A stretch of 64,000 nucleotides of DNA from Tridacna crocea (Eukaryota > Mollusca > Bivalvia > Cardiida > Cardiidae): positions 14,409,001-14,473,000 of the forward strand of contig OX031058.1 in NCBI GenBank assembly GCA_943736015.1. Direction: 5' to 3'. Within the stretch, counting starts at the first letter, position 1, and every line of letters starts with the position of its first letter. The notes below the pieces were generated by a model that was not told the origin of the DNA, made no database searches, and saw only the letters and a program-made list of their open reading frames with translations. Shown piece by piece: positions 54,846 through 64,000 of the stretch. The translations under genes were made by a program, and so were the position numbers.

Positions 54846-55406
54846 CACAATCTGGTGAACTGATCATATCAAATAAAGATTGGCTAATTCTTGCCAAGTA
54901 CATTGTGCCATTTTTGTTCACCTGCACCATAATCCTGAAAGAAGAAACAAGTGCAAATATCACATTGCTGCTCTTCTATAGTACAATAGTGATTTTGAAT
55001 AGAAATAATTTTAGATTTTTACTTAAAAAACAAAACAAAAAAAACGTACTTCTATTGAAGTGTACTCTCCCAGGCAGAATATTGTCTTATTTTATGGGTC
55101 TTAAGATGGGATATCTCAGATTAAAAAAATGAGACATTTCTGAAAATTGATCTGGACTTATGGGGCTCAAAACTTAAATTCAATTTGGGGACGGATTCTC
55201 AACGGACCGATTTCTCCATCAATCATAATGAAAAATATCATCTGCTGAAGCCATAGGTTCGTTTGAAATAACACATCTTCTCTATTTCGATGCATAACTA
55301 TTGGCTGGCATTTAGGTCTGATCAAATAAATAATATGGAACGAATACGGTTTGTACTTCTACCTTTTCAACATAACTTACAGTTCATTTCCTTCCCCAGT
55401 CACCAT
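54846..55406 (-). CDS. Unrecognised gene, first two coding exons
   Basis: Exon 1 is 55406-55381, encoding MVTGEGNE plus two bases; its ATG has A at -3 and G at +4. The donor is CT|GTAAGTTATG. Exon 2 is 54934-54846, behind the acceptor tttcttctttcAG, and is in phase. It encodes LIMVQVNKNGTMYLARISQS then LFDMISSPDC and one base, ending at the donor G|GTATGTATG. Together they give 38 residues plus a phase-1 overhang. I do not know the family. The next exon was not found; it may lie beyond the repeats towards lower coordinates. The matching phase, strong splice sites and start context are the evidence; the short length is the weakness. Confidence 0.5.
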
Positions 55407-55530
55407 CTTGGAACTAAACCGACCGTGGGTGCGAGCGCGGTCCGACAATAGCCGAGGTTAAAGGTCAAATGACATCATTATAGTCCTGGCTTTTGATGTT
55501 CGGTTGGAGCCATTGCTACTGTAGCCGTGG
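55407..55530 (-). promoter_or_regulatory. Probable 5' UTR and promoter region
   Basis: Sequence just upstream of the ATG is locally CpG-rich (gcgagcgcggtccgac) compared with the AT-rich surroundings. No TATA box is seen. Confidence 0.3.
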
Positions 55531-55650
55531 CTATAGCCCCAAACGAAGTCAGCCAATGACGCTTGTCGCGAAGGAAAGTGGTTCGGTTCTGTACCCAGGA
55601 TGCCCAAATTAGATGAGTATCTATAGAATGCCATCTAGCGGGAGATAATG
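55531..55650. mobile_element. E5 fragment
   Basis: gctatagccccaaacgaagt, gcttgtcgcgaaggaaagtg and ggatgcccaaattagatgag match 50756-50866. Confidence 0.55.
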
Positions 55651-55721
55651 TAACTAGAGGCGCTTGAGCGCCTGTATCGCTTCACAGGTCTGATTTTTCT
55701 GTAACGGTGAAGAGAAGCTTT

Positions 55722-55949
55722 TAACAATTACCATTCATTCCTACATTTCAGGTCACTAAAGAAAAAAAGCTATGAAAAACATTGTGGCAAAAGAAGAAAA
55801 TAATAGTAACCTGCATTTTCTTATTTTTACTCAATAATTTCTACCGTTTTTGATACAAGTTTTACTAATTTTAAGATTTATTATGTTGTCTGTAACATCT
55901 TTCAATTATGATCAGTTATAAAAATTTCGTCTTCTGGTTATAGTTAAAG
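55722..55949. mobile_element. PalA element, strongly diverged
   Basis: aaaaacattgtggcaaaaga and atagtaacctgcattttctt at the core; flanks tgttgtctgtaacatctttc. Confidence 0.5.
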
Positions 55950-56201
55950 AGGGTCTTGTTACAAACCATTTTGGGTGGGGAAATATCAAAATATAGAAAA
56001 TATGAACTGTGGCAATTGTTTTATTGAAGTTGCAGGATCAGTTTGATTGGATAGCAAAATGCCTTATAACAACAGTAAAGCCCTGTCCCTCTTTGTACTA
56101 AGTCACCAGTAGGTCAACAAACCTTTTACAGAACTAATAAAAGTGCAGAGGTTCCCTTGTTTTATATGAAAAGGATTGTAGATTATGTAAAGCAACCATC
56201 T

Positions 56202-56430
56202 TTAACTCTTTACCAAACGACAAAATTTGGGATGTGACCAAACTGAAAGCATTTGCAGACAACAAATTGAAAATTGATGAAATGATGATTTGTCTCTTTG
56301 ATAGAGTAGAAAACACTGAGGGAAAAGGAGAAAATGCTGATTACCAGCATTTTCTCCTTTTCCAAGAGTGTTTTCCAAAGACTTGTTCTTTAGGGTCTTT
56401 AAAAGTCAGGATTGTATGGTAAAGACTTAC
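56202..56430. mobile_element. PalA element, complete, covarying palindrome
   Basis: TTAA lies at 56202-56205; the right end is ggtaaagacttac (TTAA lost). Both arms have the T-to-C change (cactga / gagtg). Confidence 0.83.
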
Positions 56431-56439
56431 CACCATGGG

Positions 56440-56903
56440 AACTAACCTGCAATACACCAATGAAATCCAACGAATAGTTTAAGAGAAGAATTTTTTCAAA
56501 TATTTTACTTTATACCATAAAAGGAAAATGAGTCTCCCATAAAAGCCATGTTTTTTGATTTTTTTTTTTTTAAAGAATTCTGTAGACCTCTATCTAAGGA
56601 ACATTCCTGCAAAATAATAATGCTATCCAATTAGCGGTTTGGGAGGAGAAGATTTTTAAAGGTTTTTTACTTTGGTTGCCATGGCAACCAGAATTATTCA
56701 TGGAACACAATTATTTGAAGGACTTGAAAGAGGACCATCTAAGGAATATTGCTGTGAAATTTGGTAAAAATCCAGTCAATAGTTTATGAGGCGAAGTTTT
56801 TTAAAGAAAAAGTTTACGACGCACGCACGGACGAACGGACGGACGCACGACGGACACAACGCCATGACAATAGCTCGCTGGCCTTCGGCCAGTGGAGCTA
56901 AAA
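56440..56903 (+). mobile_element. HA element, short form
   Basis: gttgccatggcaacc at 56678, a gcacgcacggacgaacggac run at 56822, and the closing hairpin ctggccttcggccag. The usual aacaagagg start is not clear. Confidence 0.65.
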
Positions 56904-56924
56904 ATCGTAGCAATAATTTTCGTG

Positions 56925-57010
56925 ATAAGCGACCGTTGTCTGCGTATGTCATATTCTTCGAAATGAATCGCACCAAGTAGCGTTTAATTGGGTAAACGTT
57001 TATTTTATTC
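56925..57010 (+). mobile_element. E5 fragment
   Basis: accgttgtctgcgtatgtca and ttcttcgaaatgaatcgcac, then gggtaaacgtttatttta: both E5 ends with the middle deleted. Confidence 0.5.
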
Positions 57011-57021
57011 TTAAATTTAAA

Positions 57022-58500
57022 GGTGGCCCTTCAGATATTGGGACGAAAATTTTACAAAAATGCAAAAAAATCATCCTTTTACTCCCAAAGCCTATTAATT
57101 TGCGTTCATAAAATCCCAGTAGTCAAAAACCATCCGACAGCACGACAAATTAGAGATTTACTACGGCCCAGGTTGACACCAGCGGGAGACACGTTCTGTT
57201 TTTAGATGATCAATTCGCTCATTTACATACAGGAATACGCAGATGAAGTTTCAGAAAAAGCGTCCGAAGAAGACATTATGGAAAACAATTATTACATGTT
57301 TGTTATGTAATGGAATTTAAGCGTTATTAGTCACGTGCCAGTCACTTGACATTCCAAAAATAATTAATTGATTTTTGGCGGGAAATCTAAAAATAACTTA
57401 AGAGGCTACGTAGCCTTTTAAGGGAACACCATCAATTTCTTTTTTTTTGTAATTTTATGAGTCTCAATTATTGATGATTTGTATTATTTTTCCATATTAA
57501 TTTCAGCGATATATATATTTTTTTAATTTGGTGAGATGTAAAAATTCGAAATACCTACCTTTAAAGGTTGGTATTTAGAATTTTCATATCTCATCAAATT
57601 GAAAAATTTATATATCACTGAAATTTATATGGAAACAATACAAATCATCAATGATTAAGATTAATAAAATAACAAAAATAATTTTTTGGTGGTGTTTCCT
57701 TGAAGGTGGCCCTTCAGAATTTAAGACGAAAATTTTACAAAAATACAAATATATCATCCTTATACTCCCAAAGCCTTATAATCGTCATTCATAAAACCCC
57801 AGTAGTCGAAATTCATCCGATAATACGAGAAATTAGAGATTTACTACGGCCAAGGTCGAACATCGACGGGAAACACGTTCTATTCTCACATGAACAACTC
57901 ACTCATTTACACACTGGAAATACACAGGCGAAGCTTCAAACATAGCGTCCGAAGGAGATAAATTATGAAAAATAATTACATGTTTGATATGTAATGGAAT
58001 TTAACCGTCATTAGTCACGTGCCAGTCACTTAACATTCCCACAATGCATTTTTTATTTTTGGCGCCAAATCTAAAAATAGCCTAAGAGGCTACGTAGCCT
58101 TTTAAGGGAATAACATCATAAACATTTTTTGGTAATTTTATGATTCTTAATTATTGATGATTTGTATTGCTTTTTCATATAAATTTCAGTGATATATATA
58201 ATTTTTTTATTTGGTGTGATGTGAAATTCTAAGTACCCACCTTTAAAAGGCTACATAGCCTCTTAAGGTATTTTTAGATTTCGCGCCAAAAATAAATAAA
58301 GCATTGTGGGAATGTCAAATGACTGGCACGTGACTAATAACGCTTGAATTCCATTACGTAACAAACATGTAATAATTATTATGTCTATTTGGACGCTTTG
58401 TTTGAAACTTCGTCTGTGTATTCCTGTATGTAAATTAGAGAATTTATAAATCATCTAAAAATAGAACGTGTCTCCCGTTGGTGTCAACCTCACAGTGTAG
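57022..58500. repeat. Palindromic mosaic of repeat E7
   Basis: Block A (gtggcccttcag...) occurs at 57022-57420 and 57702-58105 directly and at 58247-58500 inverted. Block B (attgatgatttgtatt...) occurs at 57425-57560, inverted at 57563-57700, and again at 58110-58245. The palindrome aggctacgtagcct marks the A/B joins (57405, 58087). The two 60-80-codon frames in block A are similar but not obviously conserved as protein. Confidence 0.75.
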
Positions 58501-59345
58501 GACCGGAAGTGTACAGTGTTTGAGATTGTATGTCACTTGGGAATCTGTACAGTGGTGAAATGTCACTTGGTCGTTGAAAATTGCTATCACACGGTAAGTC
58601 AAGCTGTTGATTTTTCATTTTATTTTGATAGCTATTACAAAACCTTTATATCAAGTTGTTTGTTTGTTAATTATAAAACGTATCAGGAACACCAATGTGC
58701 TATGAAAAGCTTTCCTAGGGATACGGGATGCCTTGATCATGTAACCATACTAAAATACGGATGATTTCGCCTCAAAAGAACGAGGTATTTTGTTTAATTA
58801 ATCATCCTTAAAAGCTTTTTTGCTGAACGGAAAATATATAGACAGTTTCTTTATTCACTTTTTGTTGAAAACATGTAAAGAATTGTAACAAAATCGACTG
58901 CAATCCTCCTAATCGTTCGTTTAAAGTGGCATGTCAACAAAGGGAATTTGTACTGTCACTTGATAAGCTGTTGTACAGTCACTTGAGATCTGTAATATTT
59001 CATTCTGTACAGTGACTTGAAGAGCATGTCTTGTTTTACAAAGGATGAAAAGGGAAATTCGACAAAGAAAGTTGTCTATTTGAAGTGATATGAGACTCCG
59101 ACCTGTTTGACCAACTTTTAAGTAGACTGATTTGACAGATGCTCCTTGAAATGGTGGTTTTACTTGCTATAATACTCGAATACTTTACAAAAAACTGAAA
59201 ATCCCAGTAAGATTACTGCACCAAGGAAACAGCAGCAAGTTTTAAGTTCTATAACTGACTACTACCGTCTCGTACCCTGCTGCATAAAAAGCGCTTTGAT
59301 ATAGATCGCAAACTTTTTAAAGCTTTGTTTATACTTGAGAACACC
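58501..59345. other. Stretch without recognised gene
   Basis: cacttgggaatctgtacagt-type words (tgtcacttg, gtacagt) recur at 58532, 58558, 58965 and 58975, a weak degenerate repeat. No gene recognised. Confidence 0.35.
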
Positions 59346-59350
59346 TAACT

Positions 59351-59640
59351 GATTGATTGTCTGGTGTTTAGCGCCGTTTTCAACATTATTTCAGTTATAT
59401 CGCGGCGGCCAGTGCAGCTATCCATGCTTTCCTGGAGTTTCATTTACCAGTACTCGCACAATTTTCTTTCCAAGCCAATGGCTGCTTTCTCACATAATCA
59501 TCATCGAAACAATGGTCAACAGTGGGAGAGGAATGAATCCTGTCGCAATGACTATCATCAGTCCTCGGAAAGAAATTGGCCTAGCCCGGGATCGAGACCA
59601 CGACCCCCTGTTCTCAAGTCCTGCACCAAGGTAGAGGTCT
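59351..59640 (-). mobile_element. tRNA-derived SINE (S1), long copy
   Basis: Tail at the left (gattgattgtctggtgttta); head on the minus strand with gtgcaggacttgagaac and a B-box-like stretch. The overlapping frames at 59353-59705 are SINE sequence. Confidence 0.7.
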
Positions 59641-59702
59641 ATACTGCCTTTCTGTTTCGTCCGTTTAATCTGTATTGCAGCGAAATGCAACTAAATATAA
59701 GT

Positions 59703-59900
59703 TAGTTTGTTGGTTGTATTGGGTTTTAACGCCACTTTAACAGCGAAGTTCATATGATGGCGGTCGGTGACGCACATGTGTTTCCTGGCTTTCCAAAGCC
59801 ACCGACCGGGTGGGAAAATCCGCCCAAACGGGATATCGAATTCACAACCATCAAGTCATGAGTCCGACACGCTGACCATTGAGTCACCCGGGCAGGCCTA
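59703..59900 (-). mobile_element. tRNA-derived SINE (S2), complete
   Basis: Tail ttggttgtattgggttttaa; head on the minus strand gggtgactcaatggtcagcg with a B-box-like ttgtgaattcgatatc. Confidence 0.68.
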
Positions 59901-60504
59901 AATATAAGTAAATACAAGTAAATAAAATGACCGAATGTAGATTATTAAACCTTTCATCACCTTAAAAGCTTGTAGAAGTCGTTTACGACATGTAAATCTG
60001 GTAAATTTTTCGCGCGTGGCGGCCATTTTCGGAGTGTTTCCGGGAATGTAAACAACTCAAGTAACAGATAAAATGCACGGTTTTCTCTTATGTTCAGCAT
60101 TTAAATTGAAAATATGTGTTTTTCAAACGAAGGGTTATTAAATACACAAGCAACTTGTATGTTTGAATCCTAGTTTTGCGCTCTATTTGCAAAATTATGA
60201 GAGTTCAAACTTGCGCACAAAATCTGTGCGGAACTTTCAACTGGTTTTGTCTTTATCGCCTCCGTACCCAGAGGCGACCAGTAAAAAAGTAACATCGCGT
60301 TTGGGAACAGTTATTTGTACTATGTCAGTCCTTTACTTTCAAGACCCTTATGTTGTGTAAAAATGCCTCTGACTTACATATTCAGAGCCGGTCCACATAT
60401 GCGGAGCCCTTCTTTAATTTTATCATTTTTTGCGTTATTGCTATTCACTTCTTTACCAGCAGTGAATATAACATTTCAAGACATAAATTCATGCTTTTAG
60501 GACA
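59901..60504. other. Stretch without recognised gene
   Basis: Short frames at 60163-60541. None has a motif, and the last ones run into the E6 repeat. Confidence 0.35.
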
Positions 60505-60845
60505 GCAAGACTCTCTTTTTTTGCCAGTTAAATGGCAATAATAGACTAAATATTGGTCCATGACGTATTATTTCGGCTACTGGCGACCCACGCCACAAAT
60601 GATTCAGACAACATCGTACATTTGTTACAACTTTACATACTGTAGAAAACACGTTGAAAGACCAGATCGTTGTATGACATTCTCCTTTTTTGAAATTTCA
60701 AAGACATAAAAAACACATGATTACAAATAATGTCAAGCTTACTTGTTTTTTGAATCGACATTTTCAGAAACGGAAGACCAACATTTTTTTCTGATCGGAG
60801 CCATTGGCTCTGAACATGAAGTTTCCTACCCGTGAGACCACAAAC
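60505..60845 (+). repeat. E6 dispersed repeat, longest copy
   Basis: actctctttttttgccagtt, acgtattatttcggctac, cacaaatgattcagacaaca, gaaacggaagaccaaca, gagccattggctctga. Related to 43605-43905 and 41120-41215. Confidence 0.7.
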
Positions 60846-61400
60846 AAGGTTTTTTCTAAGATTTAGCCTTGTGAATTACTTTGTTGTTCCCTCAATACTC
60901 AGTTTCATGATTCTCTTTACTATCATCAAGACAGATATTCCGACATATCTTTAACAGTCCCAGACCGAAAATGTGGCCTCAGAAAGAGTGCAAAAAAGGC
61001 TTTTTCTAGGATTTAGTCCTATGACCTACTTTTTGACTTGGCGTGACCAAATTTCAAACTTTTCCAAGATATTATCAAGACAAACATCCTGACCAAGTTT
61101 CAAGTGTACCGGGCTGATAAAAGAGGTATACATATGGAGTGCACACAAGCTTCTTTAAATATTTAGCCCACAATTTCGAACTTGTCCGCGATGTAAAATT
61201 TTGGCCAGTATAAGTTATTGATCATAAATTTTACACAAATGAAATATATTGATCAATACCTAACTTACAGTTTGTCCTACTTTCTAATTGACTGACAGCT
61301 ACGGATAGGTAGCCATACAAGAGCGACAGAAAGCTCCGTTCCCAACGCCTCTTTGATTTTAGGGTGAACGAACGCGCGTTTTGAGTCGTAATCCGTCACT
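60846..61400. other. Stretch with weak HA-like text
   Basis: aggttttttctaagatttag and aggctttttctaggatttag recur 160 bp apart, a two-unit tandem repeat. No gene. Confidence 0.4.
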
Positions 61401-61407
61401 TTTATTA

Positions 61408-62641
61408 GCTCTACTGGCTGAAAGCCAGCAGAGCTTATGTCATGGCGTCCGTCCGTCTGTCTTTCCGTCCGTTAGTCTTTTTCTTGTTTACGCGATAAAG
61501 CCTGCATTTGATGTCTGATTTTTGTGAAACTTGCACAGTTTGTTTATCTCATCAATAGCTTCAACCCCATTGATTTTGAGAAAAATCCAACAAACAGTAT
61601 GGGAAAAGTAGCCATTTCAAGTTAAAAATTTCCAATTCTTGTTTACGCGATAAAGTCTTCATTTGTTGTCAGATTTACGTGAAACTTGCAAACTTTCTTG
61701 TTTACGCGATAAAGTCTTCATTTGTGGTCAGATTTTCGAGAAACTTGCACAGTTTGTTTATCTTATCAGTAGCTTCAACCCTATTGATTTTGAGAAAAAA
61801 AAAATCCAACAAACAGTGTGGGTAAAGTAGCCATTTCAAGTTGAACATTTCAAATTATTGTTTACGCGATAAAGTCTTCATTTGTTGGCAGATTTTCATG
61901 AAACTAGCACAGTTTGTTTATCTTATCAGTAGCTTCAACCCTATTGATTTTGAAAAAAATCAAACAAACAGTATGGGAAAAGTAGCCATTTCAAGTTAAA
62001 AATTTCAAATTCTTGTTTACGCGATAAAATGTGCATTTGTAATCAGATTTTTGTGAAACTTGCAGAGTTTGTTTGTCTCGTCAATAGCTTCAATCCGATC
62101 GATTTCGAAAAAAATCAAACAAACAGTATGGGATAAGTAGCCATTTCAAGTTGAAAATTTTTTATTCTTGTTTACGCGATAAAGTCTGCATTTCTAGTCA
62201 AATTTTCACACAGTTTGTTTATCTTATCAGTAGCCCCAACCCTATTGTTCCCTATTGATTTTGAAAAAAATCAATAAACAATATCAAAATAGTAGCCAAT
62301 TAAAGTTCAAAGTTTCAAATTCTTGTATATGTGATTAGGTCTGCAGTTTTGGTTGAATTTTCACAAAACTTGCACTGTTGCTTTGTATTTTAAACAGCTT
62401 GAACCGGCTATTGATTAAAAAAAAATCTGACAATCAGTTTTGGAAATGTAACATTCAAAGTTGAAAATTTCCAATTCTTGTTTAGGCAATGAAGTTCACA
62501 GTGTTGATCCAATTCTTTTGAAGATTCATCAAGGAATTGAATATCTAGTTTGTCTTTTTGCATCATGAATTCATAATGTATGCTATCATCAAAGCAAACT
62601 CTCCCAGTAGAGCATATTCAGGCCCTTCAGGGCCTTCTAGT
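61408..62641 (-). mobile_element. HA element, third type, reversed
   Basis: Left hairpin ctactggctgaaagccagca, then gtccgtccgtctgtctttcc, then about seven units of roughly 155 bp starting ttgtttacgcgataaag (61484, 61640, 61697, 61858, 62014, 62168). Right terminal hairpin ggcccttcagggcc. Confidence 0.72.
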
Positions 62642-62675
62642 TTTGTCCTTGAACTCGTTTCGGGATAATTGTCTG

Positions 62676-62945
62676 TGGTCATGCTCTTTTAACCCATTAC
62701 CACTCAATCCCTACTTTTGACGCCCCTGAGAAAGAAGCCTTTTGAAAACACTGTGGGAAAAGGAGAAAATGCTGGTAACCAGCATTTTCTACTTTTCCCA
62801 CAGTGTTTTCTACCACAGTGTTTTCTACCATTTCCAGATTAAATTTCTCTTTTTCAGTCACCTTTATTTTTTCGTCTGCAAATGCTTTCAATTTGGACCA
62901 GTCTAAAATTTTCTTGTGTGGTAATGAGTTAAGCGCATGACCACA
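62676..62945. repeat. 13-bp inverted repeat flanking a PalA copy
   Basis: tctgtggtcatgc to the left and gcatgaccacaga to the right enclose PalA symmetrically. Confidence 0.7.
62689..62932. mobile_element. PalA element, complete, covarying palindrome
   Basis: TTAA lies at 62689-62692 and 62929-62932. Both arms carry T-to-C. A short duplication of ccacagtgttttctacca lies at 62800-62830. Confidence 0.87.
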
Positions 62946-63505
62946 GATAAAGCCTGCATTTGATGTCTGATTTTTGTGAAACTTGCACAGTTTGTTTATC
63001 TCATCAATAGCTTCAACCCTATTGATTTTGGAAAAAAATCCAACAAATAGCATGGGAAAAGTAGCCATTTCAAGTTGAAAATTTCAATTCTTGTTTACGT
63101 GATAAAATCTGCATTTGTTGCCAGATTTTTATGAAAATCACACTGTTTATCTCATCAGTAGCTTCAACCCTATTGATTTTGAGAAAAATCCAACAAACGG
63201 TATGGAAAAAGTAGCCATTTTAAGTTGAAAATTTCAAATTCTTATTTATGGGATAAAATGTGCATTTGTAATTAGATTTTAGTGATACTTGCACAGTTTC
63301 TTTATCTCACCAATAGCTTCAATCCTATCTACGGTATTTTGAAAGAAATCCAACAAACAGTATGGGAAAAGAAACCACTTCAAGTTGAAATTTACCAATT
63401 CTTGTTTTCCTGACAAAGTATGCATTTCTTGTCAGATTTTCATGAAAAAGCAAAATTGAATTCTCTGCCAGTAGAGCATATTCAGGCCCTTCAGGGCCTT
63501 CTAGT
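62945..63505 (-). mobile_element. HA element, third type, partial second copy
   Basis: Resumes with ataaagcctgcatttgatgt and carries about four units, ending in the same ggcccttcagggcc hairpin as the copy at 61408. Confidence 0.65.
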
Positions 63506-63769
63506 CATAGTAATAGCATCCCTTTACAGCAGTGAAATTTCAGAGGTCTGTGGTAAAACCCAAGACACACATGAAAAAGTGCTGTGAAATAACATCAAAA
63601 CATTGACAGCAGCAAAAAAAAAAGTATACAAGATTCTAGAAGATACTGGGTTATTGCAGCATGGGAAATAAGACTCTAACACACGAAAAAAATTTAGAAC
63701 TTGTCAAAAAGAGTAAATAATACATTAAATATGGCTTACATAGTATTCATGAAAGTTTAGAAAATTGGT
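63506..63769. other. Stretch without recognised gene
   Basis: No frame or repeat recognised. Confidence 0.35.
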
Positions 63770-63855
63770 GGAACAGCATTTTCTCCTTTTCCCTCAATAT
63801 TTTAAATAGATTTCAACCCCATGGTCATAGAAACATGGGACTGTTTGGTAATTGG
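63770..63855. mobile_element. PalA fragment
   Basis: Starts in the second palindrome arm (gaacagcattttctcctttt) and ends in ggactgtttggtaattgg. Confidence 0.5.
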
Positions 63856-64000
63856 TTCTGAGGAAGATTTGTTATTTGGGAATGTAAAGATGTTTCAGTG
63901 AAATAACAGAAAAAAATACATAAGAGTTTGACTCTATTTAATTTCTGAACTGAGTACAAGGTATAAAATACGTATTATTCAGAATAATTCAAAATAAAAG

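Noticed and set aside
57023-57945. Similar frames (FYKN..SQSL..HK.PVV) in the two direct copies of block A
   Set aside because: Similarity follows from the DNA repeat; differences do not favour synonymous sites by eye, and the inverted copy does not keep the frame.
1057-62900. Recurrent frames of about 60-75 codons (for example containing NIVGKGENAGNQHFLLFP) in many places
   Set aside because: They are translations of PalA copies. They start at non-ATG codons, span the palindrome and recur only because the DNA repeats.

Overview
The window is eukaryotic, repeat-dominated and AT-rich, with spliced genes, tRNA-derived SINEs, dense MITEs, a non-LTR retrotransposon and mariner and Mutator-type remains. 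The style of the repeats (hairpin-ended elements with GCTCACCTGA-type termini, gacggacg runs, SINEs ending in caatcaatc) is what I remember from heterodont bivalve genomes. A clam-like mollusc is my best guess, from memory and not from a search.

Three genes can be supported, all on the minus strand. (1) 12069-11254 encodes an intact 271-residue basic protein with repeated R-P-x-T-A/S motifs, family unknown. (2) 44220-35409 is a type I membrane protein with complement-control (CCP/sushi) modules. I assembled it from a 43-nt signal-peptide exon and a 1.2-kb exon across a 7.56-kb phase-1 intron, giving 415 residues. (3) 55406-54846 holds the first two coding exons of an unrecognised gene whose continuation I could not find. 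Gene relics are the 3' part of a non-LTR reverse transcriptase (44515-45558), a mariner transposase fragment (about 38870-38555) and a broken, rearranged trihelix/Myb-like protein (53535-53977).

The rest is mobile DNA. The main family, called PalA here, is about 228 bp, ends in TTAA, and has a 57-bp near-perfect palindrome at its centre. I count about 45 copies and pieces. PalB is a second TTAA-bounded family with a different long palindrome; PalC and M3 are palindrome-bearing families with other ends. Several PalA and PalB copies abut and share one TTAA, and one PalA copy sits in a repeat whose paralogue shows the empty site. Larger elements (HA) have hairpins at both ends, internal tandem units of about 150-167 bp and a gacggacg run. 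Nested insertions give a relative chronology: a retrotransposon inside PalA, an HA element inside PalA, and a 4.25-kb Mutator-like element inside another repeat.

Layout: 1-7.5 kb PalA/PalB cluster with a 463-bp tandem duplication; 7.5-10 kb SINEs, M3 and a small Mutator-like MITE; 10-12.1 kb gene 1; 12-19 kb scattered PalA/PalB/PalC; 19.4-30.4 kb HA elements, a 44-bp minisatellite and foldbacks; 30.4-35 kb PalA/PalB; 35.4-44.2 kb the CCP gene; 44.5-46 kb retrotransposon in PalA; 46.3-50.5 kb the Mutator-like element; 51-56 kb PalA, relics and gene 3; 56.4-64 kb HA elements, a palindromic mosaic and SINEs.
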